A stretch of 51,737 nt of DNA from contig CALJHE010000003.1 in the NCBI GenBank assembly GCA_938075675.1, forward strand, positions 1-51,737. The letters are read 5' to 3'. Of this stretch, positions 7,926 to 15,898 are shown one piece after another. The notes beneath the pieces were generated by a model, which did no database searches, was not told the DNA's origin, and saw only the letters and a program-made list of their open reading frames with translations. Every line of letters starts with the position of its first letter. Within the stretch, counting starts at the first letter, position 1. The stretch comes from Candidatus Poseidoniaceae archaeon (GTDB lineage: Archaea > Thermoplasmatota > Poseidoniia > Poseidoniales > Poseidoniaceae). Position numbers and translations under genes: made by a program.

Positions 7926-8804
7926 ATGGTGGCACAGAGGCTGGACGGAAAGGCTTGCGCTGCGAAGGTCGAAGAAGAACTTCTCGGGAGGATTGCCAAA
8001 TGTCGAGAGATGATGACTCAACCCCACCTTGCTGTCGTGATTGTGGGTGATGACCCCGCAAGCCATGTCTATGTCGGCTCTAAAGTCAGAGCGTGTGAAC
8101 GGCTTGGCATTCGCAGCACTCACATTGAATTGCCTGTGACTGCAACCGAAGATGAAGTTCGTAAGACCATTGAATCTCTCAACAATCAAGAAGATCTTCA
8201 CGGAATCCTTGTCCAATCACCTCTTCCAAACCATATGGATGAAGAAGGACTCACTGACCTCATTGACCCATCAAAGGATGTGGATGGATTCCATCCACAG
8301 AATCTCGGCCGTCTCGTTCAGGGAAGAATGGACGGTATGTTGCCATGTACTCCGAGTGGTGTTATGCGAATGCTGTCGTGGGCGGGAATTGAAACCGAAG
8401 GTAAAACCGCAGTCGTCCTCGGAAGATCACGCATTGTTGGGATGCCGCAATCGCTACTTCTTGGTGCAAAAGGAGTCGATTCAACCGTCACTGTTGCACA
8501 TTCAAGAACCAAGGATGCGCAATCACTCTGTGCCAATGCTGACATCATTATCGCCGCCGTCGGCCGTCCTGAGATGGTTACCGCTGACTGGGTCAAAGAA
8601 GGTGCAGTCGTCGTTGATGTTGGTATCAATCGTGTTGAAGATGACAGCAGAGAGCGTGGATGGCGTCTTGCGGGTGATGTTCACCCAGATGTAGGCCAAA
8701 AGGCAGCATGGCTTTCGCCAGTTCCTGGAGGTGTTGGGCCGATGACAATTGCAATGCTCATGGAAAATACCGTTCGTGCTGCTGAACTTTCAATTTCTTT
8801 TTGA
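7926..8804 (+). CDS. folD: Methylenetetrahydrofolate dehydrogenase / methenyltetrahydrofolate cyclohydrolase
   Basis: A 292-residue FolD, which interconverts methylene-, methenyl- and formyl-tetrahydrofolate with NAD(P). The catalytic region is intact: YVGSKVRACERLGI carries the key Lys, GILVQSPLP the substrate-contacting Gln, and DPSKDVDGFHPQN the Asp. The Rossmann domain shows AVVLGRSRIVGMP, then DIIIAAVGRPEMV and a C-terminal PGGVGPMTIAML, all family signatures. Length is normal. A bacterial-type FolD fits use of tetrahydrofolate rather than methanopterin for one-carbon metabolism. It sits in a plus-strand run with the VOC gene upstream and a membrane protein downstream. Confidence 0.96.
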   Translation: MVAQRLDGKACAAKVEEELLGRIAKCREMMTQPHLAVVIVGDDPASHVYVGSKVRACERLGIRSTHIELPVTATEDEVRKTIESLNNQEDLHGILVQSPLPNHMDEEGLTDLIDPSKDVDGFHPQNLGRLVQGRMDGMLPCTPSGVMRMLSWAGIETEGKTAVVLGRSRIVGMPQSLLLGAKGVDSTVTVAHSRTKDAQSLCANADIIIAAVGRPEMVTADWVKEGAVVVDVGINRVEDDSRERGWRLAGDVHPDVGQKAAWLSPVPGGVGPMTIAMLMENTVRAAELSISF

Positions 8805-8838
8805 CAACGCTCATAGGTCGGCAACGATAGCGACATGC

Positions 8839-9681
8839 ATGGACCCGATAGCACCTCGGCTTGCAACAGGCACGCTTGTGTTGGGATTGATAGCATCCGT
8901 CGGTGCCATCGTTAGTTCAGTGCTCGAACTCGGCTTAACACAGGGGTTTGGAACGGAAGAAGTAGTGATGATTTCTATTGCGGGAGTGCTCCTCATTGTC
9001 TCTTTTTTTGCTTCAAGGGAACGGCAGCAAATGGAAATGATTTCGACACCAACACTGGAAGAGCAATTTTCGGCTATCGAATCCATGCCAACGCAATACC
9101 GTTCTTCATCGACTGAAACCGATTCGCTCGGTTTTGAAACTCGATCCGCAGAACCGACCCAATCACAAGCGATCATCACTTCTATACTTGGCCAATCCAG
9201 TGACGTTGAACCAACCAGTGTTTCAGATGCCTTTGCTGCATTATCAACGGGTATGAACTCTGTCGGCAGACAACAAGTCGAGATGAATCCCGCACCCCAT
9301 CGTCACACTCAGCAAGACCGTGAAGTGTTCAAATCATCCCGTTCGACAGAGGATGCATTTGAGAGAATCGAAGTACAGAGCATCCCACTTCCTGGCCAAA
9401 CGAAAGTGAAAGAAACTCCTGATTTACCATGGCTTTCTTCAAAAACTGAGTTCCAAACCGACGGTGCTGCTCATGTGCCCCTCCCAACAATACCTTACGA
9501 CGAGCCAGTGAACTCACAAGAATCAACACCTGAACCTGTCGTATCTGCAATACAAGTCCCCAGCATGCCGAATCTTGATGATTTGTTCGATACTCATCCT
9601 CCAACAACTTCATCCACAGCGCCGTCGCCAACGAATGTTTCTTCTCTCCCGGATTTGCCGAACCTCGACGACTTGTTTTGA
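8839..9681 (+). CDS. Two-TM protein with disordered tail bearing repeated NLDDLF motif
   Basis: A 280-residue protein of unknown function. Two hydrophobic segments lie near the N-terminus (about residues 8-30, LATGTLVLGLIASVGAIV, and 39-56, VVMISIAGVLLIVSFFA). The remaining 220 residues are rich in Ser, Thr, Pro, Glu and Gln and look disordered. The tail holds the same short acidic-hydrophobic motif twice, MPNLDDLF at 243-250 and LPNLDDLF at the very C-terminus (273-280). Such short linear motifs usually bind a partner protein. The frame continues upstream, but ATG 8839 begins cleanly before the first helix. It lies between folD and the PHP gene, 34 bases after the former. Confidence 0.7.
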   Translation: MDPIAPRLATGTLVLGLIASVGAIVSSVLELGLTQGFGTEEVVMISIAGVLLIVSFFASRERQQMEMISTPTLEEQFSAIESMPTQYRSSSTETDSLGFETRSAEPTQSQAIITSILGQSSDVEPTSVSDAFAALSTGMNSVGRQQVEMNPAPHRHTQQDREVFKSSRSTEDAFERIEVQSIPLPGQTKVKETPDLPWLSSKTEFQTDGAAHVPLPTIPYDEPVNSQESTPEPVVSAIQVPSMPNLDDLFDTHPPTTSSTAPSPTNVSSLPDLPNLDDLF

Positions 9682-9722
9682 CGTTCCATAGTTCAATAGA
9701 GGTTGGCCTGCTGGATTGGACC

Positions 9723-10634
9723 ATGTGGACCGAAGCGTTCGACCTTCACAGTCATTCCACCAACAGCGATGGTGAGCATCCAGTCGCTGATGTTGCTAAA
9801 ATGATGGCAGAATCGAAGGTAAAGTTTTGGTCGCTTACTGACCACGACACCATCTCGGGTTGGTCTTCGGCGAAATCTGCGGCGGAATCTGAAGGAATGA
9901 GGTTCATCCCAGGTGTCGAAATAACCTGCATGCCAGGACTGAAGGCTGATTCCAAAGTTATGGAAGCAAGACAACGTGACCGAGCCTCTGATTCGTGGCA
10001 TCTCTTGGCGTACTTTCCAGAAATGGAGTTTAAGAGTCACCAACACGATGGATTTGAAGCTTGGTTGGCGCCGTTAGGTCAAGGCCGCATACCACGCATG
10101 AAGACGATGGTCGAAAGGCTTGGTGAACTTGGTATGCCAGTCGATTTTGATGCCGTCGTTGCCCGTGCAGGAGATTCTGTAGGCCGCCCACATTTAGCGG
10201 ATGAAATGGTTGCTGCTGGTTATGTGGAAACAAGGCAACAAGCGTTTGATGAATGGATTGGTGACGGTAAGCCTGTTCACATCACTCGTCCAAAGCCGAG
10301 TATTGCCGAGGCTTGCAAGGCCGTGCATGATGCTGGAGGATTCACTTCCCTCGCTCACCCACTCTACTACTGCATTGGTACACCTGAACTCATTGCCTTC
10401 TGCATGGAGGCCGGAGTTGATGCCATTGAGTGCTTTCACCGCAGCCATACTGATACTTATCGCTATGAACTTTGGAACGCTGCGAAGAATGCCGGTCTCG
10501 GTGTGACGTGTGGTTCGGACTTCCATGGTCGAATGTACAACCAAGCACCTGGGCGAATGGCAGTTCCCATTTCGACGTTGCCATCTGCATTCAGTGAGAT
10601 GACGCTCTCTCTTGTCGAGTCAATGCATCAATGA
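9723..10634 (+). CDS. PHP-domain phosphoesterase
   Basis: A 303-residue metal-dependent phosphoesterase of the PHP superfamily. Motifs in order are DLHSHSTNSDGEHP near the N-terminus, WSLTDHDTISGW, FIPGVEITC, a central SLAHPLYY and a late VTCGSDFHG; together these supply the His/Asp/Glu ligands for a two- or three-metal site. Size and motif spacing match the TrpH/YciV group, whose characterised members act on nucleotide 3',5'-bisphosphates or as 5'-3' exoribonucleases. The exact substrate is inference. ATG 9723 is preferred because only a short hydrophobic-poor stretch precedes it. The last 44 bases overlap the 3' end of tatC on the other strand. Confidence 0.87.
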   Translation: MWTEAFDLHSHSTNSDGEHPVADVAKMMAESKVKFWSLTDHDTISGWSSAKSAAESEGMRFIPGVEITCMPGLKADSKVMEARQRDRASDSWHLLAYFPEMEFKSHQHDGFEAWLAPLGQGRIPRMKTMVERLGELGMPVDFDAVVARAGDSVGRPHLADEMVAAGYVETRQQAFDEWIGDGKPVHITRPKPSIAEACKAVHDAGGFTSLAHPLYYCIGTPELIAFCMEAGVDAIECFHRSHTDTYRYELWNAAKNAGLGVTCGSDFHGRMYNQAPGRMAVPISTLPSAFSEMTLSLVESMHQ

Positions 10635-11400
10635 TCAGAGCAACTTCAAACAGAATCACAACCGGCATGGCCACGAGAAACAGTGAGAGTGGGTCTGGAG
10701 GAGATAAGAACGCTCCGAGAATAAAGGCACTAAACCAGATATGCCTTCGGTAAGAGCGAACCGTTGCTCGACGGACCAGTTCCATTCGCAAGATCAGAAG
10801 CGTGACAAGCGGGGCTTGGAAGCCTATGGCTGAAGCAAGTGCCAAGTTGGCGACAAATCCAGTATAACTTGACAATCTCCATTCTGTTGACAGTCCAGCA
10901 CTCTGCGCATCTGTAGTGAGGTATTCCAGTAACATCGGCGTAAGCCAGTTCCATGAATAGTAGGTGCCAGCACCCATCAAAATGAGCGCTGTGAGGACGG
11001 TTACCATCATTGTCCTATTTGGACGAGGTGCTTTGAATTGCAGTTCAGCAAGTCTCTGTCGAACTGCGAAATGCTTGCTGGCTCTCCAACTCCCTTCGGA
11101 CACAAAGACGAGAATCATGAACATCAACCCGACATGTGCCGCTAATCGAACTTGAAGCAGAATAAATTCGACCGGTGAAATGACAATGATGTCAACATCA
11201 TTGGGAAGACGTTGCGGCTCAATCAACCATGAAATGAATGTTCGAGTGAGTGGGAAGGTGGCGATAAAACCAACTGCAAACACGATGCCGAGCATCTTGA
11301 CTCTCTTTCGTAGATGCGTGCGAAAATCGGAGAGCATTTCGCCGCCGGGTGAATCAAGCAGTTCATCCACTGCACTGACCAATCGCTCGGCACCTGCCAT
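10591..11400 (-). CDS. tatC: Sec-independent (twin-arginine) protein translocase subunit TatC
   Basis: A 269-residue polytopic membrane protein with the pattern of TatC, the signal-recognition subunit that exports folded proteins with twin-arginine signals. The N-terminal cytoplasmic segment has DFRTHLRKRVKM, matching the conserved H-x-x-E-L-R-x-R region although the Glu is replaced. The C-terminal part shows GAFLSPPDPLSLFLVAMPVVILFEVAL, the very typical TatC P-P-D and F-E motif. About six hydrophobic helices can be drawn. No tatA is in the window. ATG 11400 is chosen; further starts up to 11436 are possible. Its 3' end overlaps the PHP gene by 44 bases. Confidence 0.88.
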   Translation of the reverse strand: MAGAERLVSAVDELLDSPGGEMLSDFRTHLRKRVKMLGIVFAVGFIATFPLTRTFISWLIEPQRLPNDVDIIVISPVEFILLQVRLAAHVGLMFMILVFVSEGSWRASKHFAVRQRLAELQFKAPRPNRTMMVTVLTALILMGAGTYYSWNWLTPMLLEYLTTDAQSAGLSTEWRLSSYTGFVANLALASAIGFQAPLVTLLILRMELVRRATVRSYRRHIWFSAFILGAFLSPPDPLSLFLVAMPVVILFEVALIIDALTRQERASSH

Positions 11401-11448
11401 TGTTGTGAGGATGAGGCTGACCCTCATAACACACACTCATCGAGAGCA

Positions 11449-12882
11449 TCATTCTTGCTCCCAAAGGTGGGACGGTGTTGAGTCGTAGAATTTTCTGTTG
11501 TATTTCTTCAACCGGCGGATACGATTAATGACAAAGCCAGTCATCCAAAGTGATGCCAGTGAAAGAGCAATGGCTTGCCCCATCAACTCTTCATGATAGT
11601 CGTTCAATACACGAACTTGGATGACATCACCTGACGAGTTTTGACTCGGATTGTGCATCATGATGTAGTGGAACACCATTGGTGACTCAATGACCACTTC
11701 AAGAGTGGCCTGAGGCGCAACATACTGTACTTCACCCAGCGTTTTCACAATGTCCCAATCAATTGTTCCCTCTTCCATCGCTGGCGGAGCAATGTCCACC
11801 ATGAGGACAACCACTTCCATTGTTATGGAATCATCGAGATTCGTTATGTTCGAGTGGACATTCATACCAGGGTCGAATCTCTGAATAATTTCAAAACGAG
11901 AATCATCTGGTCCGAGTTGATACGATATCCGTTCTTCGACCTGAGCTTCTTGGTACTGCACAGCCATGAGGATAGTGGTGAGCATCAAGAGCGCCACAAT
12001 GCCTTCAACAAGCAGGTGTTGTCGGATTTTCTTACTTGTGAATCCTTTGAAGAAACTGCCGTAATCGTTTCTTAGCCGCGGTTGAAGGTGATGAATGAAC
12101 AGCGCTCCTACACCACCGATGAGCATGCCAAGAGGTATGTCGATGAACCAATGAATACCGAGGTAAAGAATGGTAAATACAAACAATGCAGTGTTCAATA
12201 ACACGAACATGTGGTAACGGAAATGCCGCCACTCTCGAAGAGTTCCTCCATTCTCTCTCACATGCAGGTAATTGAGCAGCAGGATTCCGAACGGTATCGC
12301 GACGTGCAGCGAAGGGACTGCATTATCCAGCGGGTCATGCGTTGCATAGAACACGCTGTACCATCCTTCATGGTACAACAACGATTCCATGCCAGGTATC
12401 CATGATGAGGTGACTTCAACATTGAAAAACAAGTAGTAAGGCACTGCAAGAGCGTAAATGAGTAAATAATTTAGGGCAACCTTGTCCGTCATGTCCCGAT
12501 CACCAGTGTAGGCGAAGTACACAGTAGTAACATAAATCAAGAACAGGTAAATGAACAGATAATGGAAGTTAAGAATGGCAGTTAGGGTGTCGTTGAGGAA
12601 GAATTCTTGGACATGTTGAGTCAAATTCCCTTCCAAAGAATACACGGCTTCCGTCCAATGCCCAGTGCGCAACTTAATCGGTTCATTGAGCGTATCTGTA
12701 ATGGATTTCCACTTGATGATAACAATATAGCCCATTGCGTGGAGATAATATCGCTGGTCGTGAAAAACTTGTAACCAGCGTTTCATTGGAATACGCATAT
12801 CTGAGCGATGGGCGGTGAAAGCCCAGCATATGATTGGCGTTAAAACCAAAATGAGCCCCATCATAATTCCATAGGGGTCCAT
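11449..12882 (-). CDS. PAP2-superfamily membrane phosphatase/phosphotransferase with extracytoplasmic domain
   Basis: A 477-residue integral membrane protein. The catalytic PAP2 signatures are DNAVPSLHVAIPFG (PSLH at 190-193) and YLGIHWFIDIPLGMLIGG (His244, Asp248), typical of the Aur1/inositolphosphotransferase-like branch of lipid phosphatases and phosphotransferases. Several helices precede these motifs. After the catalytic core come a further helix near residue 290-305, a beta-rich hydrophilic region of about 120 residues, and a last helix near 445-460 followed by a basic tail. The extra domain is unusual for simple phosphatases. A role in membrane-lipid head-group transfer is inference. 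It is divergent from the glycerophosphodiesterase-like gene, which also concerns phospholipid head groups. Confidence 0.83.
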   Translation of the reverse strand: MDPYGIMMGLILVLTPIICWAFTAHRSDMRIPMKRWLQVFHDQRYYLHAMGYIVIIKWKSITDTLNEPIKLRTGHWTEAVYSLEGNLTQHVQEFFLNDTLTAILNFHYLFIYLFLIYVTTVYFAYTGDRDMTDKVALNYLLIYALAVPYYLFFNVEVTSSWIPGMESLLYHEGWYSVFYATHDPLDNAVPSLHVAIPFGILLLNYLHVRENGGTLREWRHFRYHMFVLLNTALFVFTILYLGIHWFIDIPLGMLIGGVGALFIHHLQPRLRNDYGSFFKGFTSKKIRQHLLVEGIVALLMLTTILMAVQYQEAQVEERISYQLGPDDSRFEIIQRFDPGMNVHSNITNLDDSITMEVVVLMVDIAPPAMEEGTIDWDIVKTLGEVQYVAPQATLEVVIESPMVFHYIMMHNPSQNSSGDVIQVRVLNDYHEELMGQAIALSLASLWMTGFVINRIRRLKKYNRKFYDSTPSHLWEQE

Positions 12883-13009
12883 ATCTTGACGGGCAATGGG
12901 ATTTGATATAGGTATTATGACGAAGATGACGAGGAAATGGGCTTCCAGCCACCCTCGTTGTGCAACACAGAATGATTAGTCTTAGAAAGGAGTTCTTTGT
13001 GGAGATAAC

Positions 13010-14167
13010 ATGGTGCAAAAATGGAAGCAAGCACCAGAGAACACATTGGAGAGTCTTCAGCATGCCATTCGAGTTAACGATGGTATCGAATTTGACCTGC
13101 GACTGACCAGTGATCAAGAACTTGTTCTGCATCACGATGCTGACATTTCAGTGCCAGCATCGAAACGACCACATTCAGTGAAATGGACAGAAAACCATAC
13201 GCTCGATGAATTGACATCGTTCGGTTTTCTATCGTTCAAGGCAATGCTTGCAGATCCGATTCTTCGTTCGGAGTGGCGCGATAAGGGCAAGATGGGCTGC
13301 ATCGAGTTGAAACGTCCTCATCCGAATGCCCTCTACGGTGGTGGTATTTTTGGTAAAAAACAACACATTTCACATGTTCGTAACATGATTGTCAAAGCTG
13401 ATGCAATGCTTGATGAATACGACATTCCTCATGAAAACACGGTATACTATGCATTCCATAACGGAATGAAAGCCTCTGCGAAATTATCCAAAACAAAGCG
13501 CCCTTGGTCGAATTTGACACCCTACATACCGCCTTTTGGAACATACTATACCAAAAGGATGCGAGGGACTCCACATTTTGTGACAACACCTTTGGCCCGC
13601 CTAATCCGTACCAATCGAAATGCAGGTGCATCGATGGCACCGTGTGCCGTCGAATACTTTCTTCCTCCACAGAATTGGATGACTATGGGTCGGCGAGGTA
13701 GCCTGAAGGGCGATCGTATTCGGCGTGTGAATGCACATCAGGGTGGATTTCCGATTTATGTATGGCCTGCAAACCTTGGCACAGAACATGACATACTCGA
13801 AGCCGGTCTAACTGGTCTTACCGATTGTTCAGACCCAAACATGACTTGGTTGCCGTCCAGGCACTTGAGATGGACCCGACCTGCAACTTTGCCCCTTGAT
13901 GCTCAGCAATGCAAGGTTCTGAAATCGGCGACCCAGTCAAATCACCAAGACATCTTGAATCAGCTCCATGAGGAAGTTGTTCCTTGGTCGGAATGCGATA
14001 CTGCGCGTAAGACTGCTCTCGTTGAAATGTGGAAAACGAAATGGCAGTGGAGTGATTCGACAGCTTCCATCCTTGAGCGTTCCAGTAATGCTTCTCCCCC
14101 TTGGGAGGCAATACGGCTAATCGGACATCGTGGTTCAGGCAAGACTTCTCGGCCTGTGCTTAAGTGA
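13010..14167 (+). CDS. Glycerophosphodiester phosphodiesterase-like protein, apparently circularly permuted
   Basis: A 385-residue protein whose start resembles a glycerophosphodiester phosphodiesterase from just after its usual first motif: APENTLESL at 8-16, then GIEFDLRLT (Glu27, Asp29 as metal ligands) and VLHHDADI (His42 as second catalytic His). A third metal Glu is likely Glu99 in GCIELKRP. The normal final barrel strands are seen near 245-275 (PIYVWPAN, GLTGLTDCSDP). The first strand and HRG motif that should open the family are absent at the N-terminus but occur at the extreme C-terminus (IRLIGHRGSGKTSRP, His373-Arg374-Gly375). The start is well set: an in-frame stop lies at 12983 and a GGAG site at 13001-13004. 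Expected role is cleavage of glycerophosphodiesters. Confidence 0.8.
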   Translation: MVQKWKQAPENTLESLQHAIRVNDGIEFDLRLTSDQELVLHHDADISVPASKRPHSVKWTENHTLDELTSFGFLSFKAMLADPILRSEWRDKGKMGCIELKRPHPNALYGGGIFGKKQHISHVRNMIVKADAMLDEYDIPHENTVYYAFHNGMKASAKLSKTKRPWSNLTPYIPPFGTYYTKRMRGTPHFVTTPLARLIRTNRNAGASMAPCAVEYFLPPQNWMTMGRRGSLKGDRIRRVNAHQGGFPIYVWPANLGTEHDILEAGLTGLTDCSDPNMTWLPSRHLRWTRPATLPLDAQQCKVLKSATQSNHQDILNQLHEEVVPWSECDTARKTALVEMWKTKWQWSDSTASILERSSNASPPWEAIRLIGHRGSGKTSRPVLK

Positions 14168-14170
14168 AAT

Positions 14171-15337
14171 TCACTCGATGTGGCGTAGAGATTGTGCTTC
14201 AGCGATGTACTTTGGACGATAGATAGGTGTTCCCTTTCCGTCTCGTAACACAGCCCGTTCATCGACAATTTGAGCGCCAATTCCTGCAACTCGAGCCCAA
14301 CCGAAGAAGGTGGTGTAGTAGGTTGGGTCTGTAAACCCGATGTGGTGAAGAAGTGCACCACTTGCAATGTCTACATTGGCGTTTGGATTGCTGATTTTTG
14401 GGTTCTCGCTGAGTACACGTGGTGCGACTTCCCGCAATGTTGTCACGATTTTGAAGTTTTCATCTTCAGGGCAAATCTCTGCGCCCAGTAGGAATTGGGC
14501 GGTTGCTCGTGGGTCTTCAGCACGGAGGACTGCGTGACCGAAGCCAAAGATTGGGCGCTTTGCTTCAAGTTCGGCTCGAACAAAGGCTTCGACTTCATCA
14601 GGATCACTGGTTCCAACCTTCAAGACGAATTCGAGACATGATTGGTTCGCACGTCCATGAAGGGGGCCGGAAAGTGCGTTCATTGCACCTGCCATTGACG
14701 AATATACAGTAGCCTTTCCGGACGCGATTGCCTTACCTGAGAAGGTCGAAAGATTGCCGCCGCCATGGTCCATGTGGAGTACAAGGTAAGTGGAAATGAC
14801 TCGCTTCATTTTTTCCTTGTCTACACCTTCAAAATCGAGGGCGTGAACGAAACGGTCAACGAGATTCATCGATGCGTCGTCAGCGGGAATGTCGTTTTCT
14901 CGACCTTCTCGGATTCTGAAAATAAGGCCCATCAAACGAGGCATTCGGGCGATGAGATTGAGTGCGTCCTCCTTCCAGTCTTCAGTGGTTTCCAACATTC
15001 CCAAGGTGTGGATACCGATGCTCAACCAATCCATTGGGTGTCCAAACTTTGGTAGAGTTTTGAGGACGGATTCGACATCTCCGGGGATTTCTGCACGAGC
15101 CGCAAGGTCTTGGCGGAATGAGGTCGATTGTTCAGGCGTTGGTAGTTCTTTATTGAACAAGAGGTAAACGATATCCTCGGGGTCAAATTGTGCGAGTTCG
15201 GAAATCGGATAGCCGCAATAGTGAACGCCTTCTGTTGGCGTGACATACGAGGTTCGGCAAGTGCCCACTGGAACGCCACGTAGGCCAGTGTTGAGGTGGT
15301 TCTCAGTCACTTCCAAAAGTACCTTGTTGTCTGCCAA
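14171..15337 (-). CDS. gltA: Citrate synthase
   Basis: A 388-residue citrate synthase, which condenses acetyl-CoA with oxaloacetate to start the citric acid cycle. The catalytic set is present: HMDHGGGNLSTF, then NALSGPLHGRANQ with the first active His, RPIFGFGHAVLRAEDPRA with the oxaloacetate-binding His and Arg, and NANVDIASGALLHHIGF with the catalytic Asp. The C-terminal IYRPKYI resembles the usual CoA and Arg region. Length fits the short archaeal/Gram-positive type rather than the long proteobacterial type. A 2-methylcitrate synthase role cannot be excluded. Its 3' end abuts the glycerophosphodiesterase gene (3-base gap, convergent). Confidence 0.95.
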   Translation of the reverse strand: MADNKVLLEVTENHLNTGLRGVPVGTCRTSYVTPTEGVHYCGYPISELAQFDPEDIVYLLFNKELPTPEQSTSFRQDLAARAEIPGDVESVLKTLPKFGHPMDWLSIGIHTLGMLETTEDWKEDALNLIARMPRLMGLIFRIREGRENDIPADDASMNLVDRFVHALDFEGVDKEKMKRVISTYLVLHMDHGGGNLSTFSGKAIASGKATVYSSMAGAMNALSGPLHGRANQSCLEFVLKVGTSDPDEVEAFVRAELEAKRPIFGFGHAVLRAEDPRATAQFLLGAEICPEDENFKIVTTLREVAPRVLSENPKISNPNANVDIASGALLHHIGFTDPTYYTTFFGWARVAGIGAQIVDERAVLRDGKGTPIYRPKYIAEAQSLRHIE

Positions 15338-15424
15338 TTGCTCCCCTCGGAACTCTCCACATACCTCTTTCGTATAAAGGCGGCTCTTCGATATTCAACT
15401 GTGAACGTACGGTTCAGTACTCGC

Positions 15425-15898
15425 TCAACGCACTTTCCTATTCCAAGGCGGCCAAGAACGGAATCCTTTGGTCGACTCTCGATCTGCAAAGACGTGAATA
15501 CGAATTGCTTCACCATCGATGATGAGAGCATCATCCGCAGTAAGTCCGGGGCATGTCTCTTTGACTTCCCTCCATGCTCTGTCGGTTGCAAGGTTTTCTG
15601 ACCACCATGGAAAGGCTGCACATTGCTGTGGACGGACTGTATAGATGGTGCATTGTTTGTTCTGGTCAAGATAGATGCAAACATCATCAACTTCACGGCT
15701 TTTGAGTACATAACGTCCGTCGAGAGTTTGACGGCAGTCCCTTTCAAGCCATTCTTCGACTTCCATACCGTGGTGCTTGGAGATGCGTTCCGCATCAGTG
15801 ATTGAGAGGTACACAATTCCACCCGGCTCATCACAGCATTTCCCGCAATTCGCTTGACATGAGAAGGCTACACCTTCCATCCACCATGGTGGCCTCAT
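15425..15898 (-). CDS. YkgJ-family cysteine-cluster protein
   Basis: A 157-residue protein of the YkgJ/CxxCxxCC family. Near the N-terminus Cys14, Cys18, Cys21 and Cys22 form the hallmark FSCQANCGKCCDEPGG, followed by a central CIYLDQNKQCTIYTVRPQQCAAFPWW, which carries the second cysteine group and the typical RPxxC element. The family is predicted to bind a metal or iron-sulfur cluster; functions are mostly unproven. Its start overlaps the stop of the DnaA-like gene by 4 bases, so it is the third gene of an operon with the DUF835 and DnaA-like genes. Citrate synthase starts 87 bases downstream on the same strand. Confidence 0.85.
   Translation of the reverse strand: MRPPWWMEGVAFSCQANCGKCCDEPGGIVYLSITDAERISKHHGMEVEEWLERDCRQTLDGRYVLKSREVDDVCIYLDQNKQCTIYTVRPQQCAAFPWWSENLATDRAWREVKETCPGLTADDALIIDGEAIRIHVFADRESTKGFRSWPPWNRKVR

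Noticed and set aside
15307-15834. A 175-codon minus-strand frame over the YkgJ gene and the start of citrate synthase
   Set aside because: It is out of frame with two genes that have strong motifs, and its composition looks like a shifted copy.
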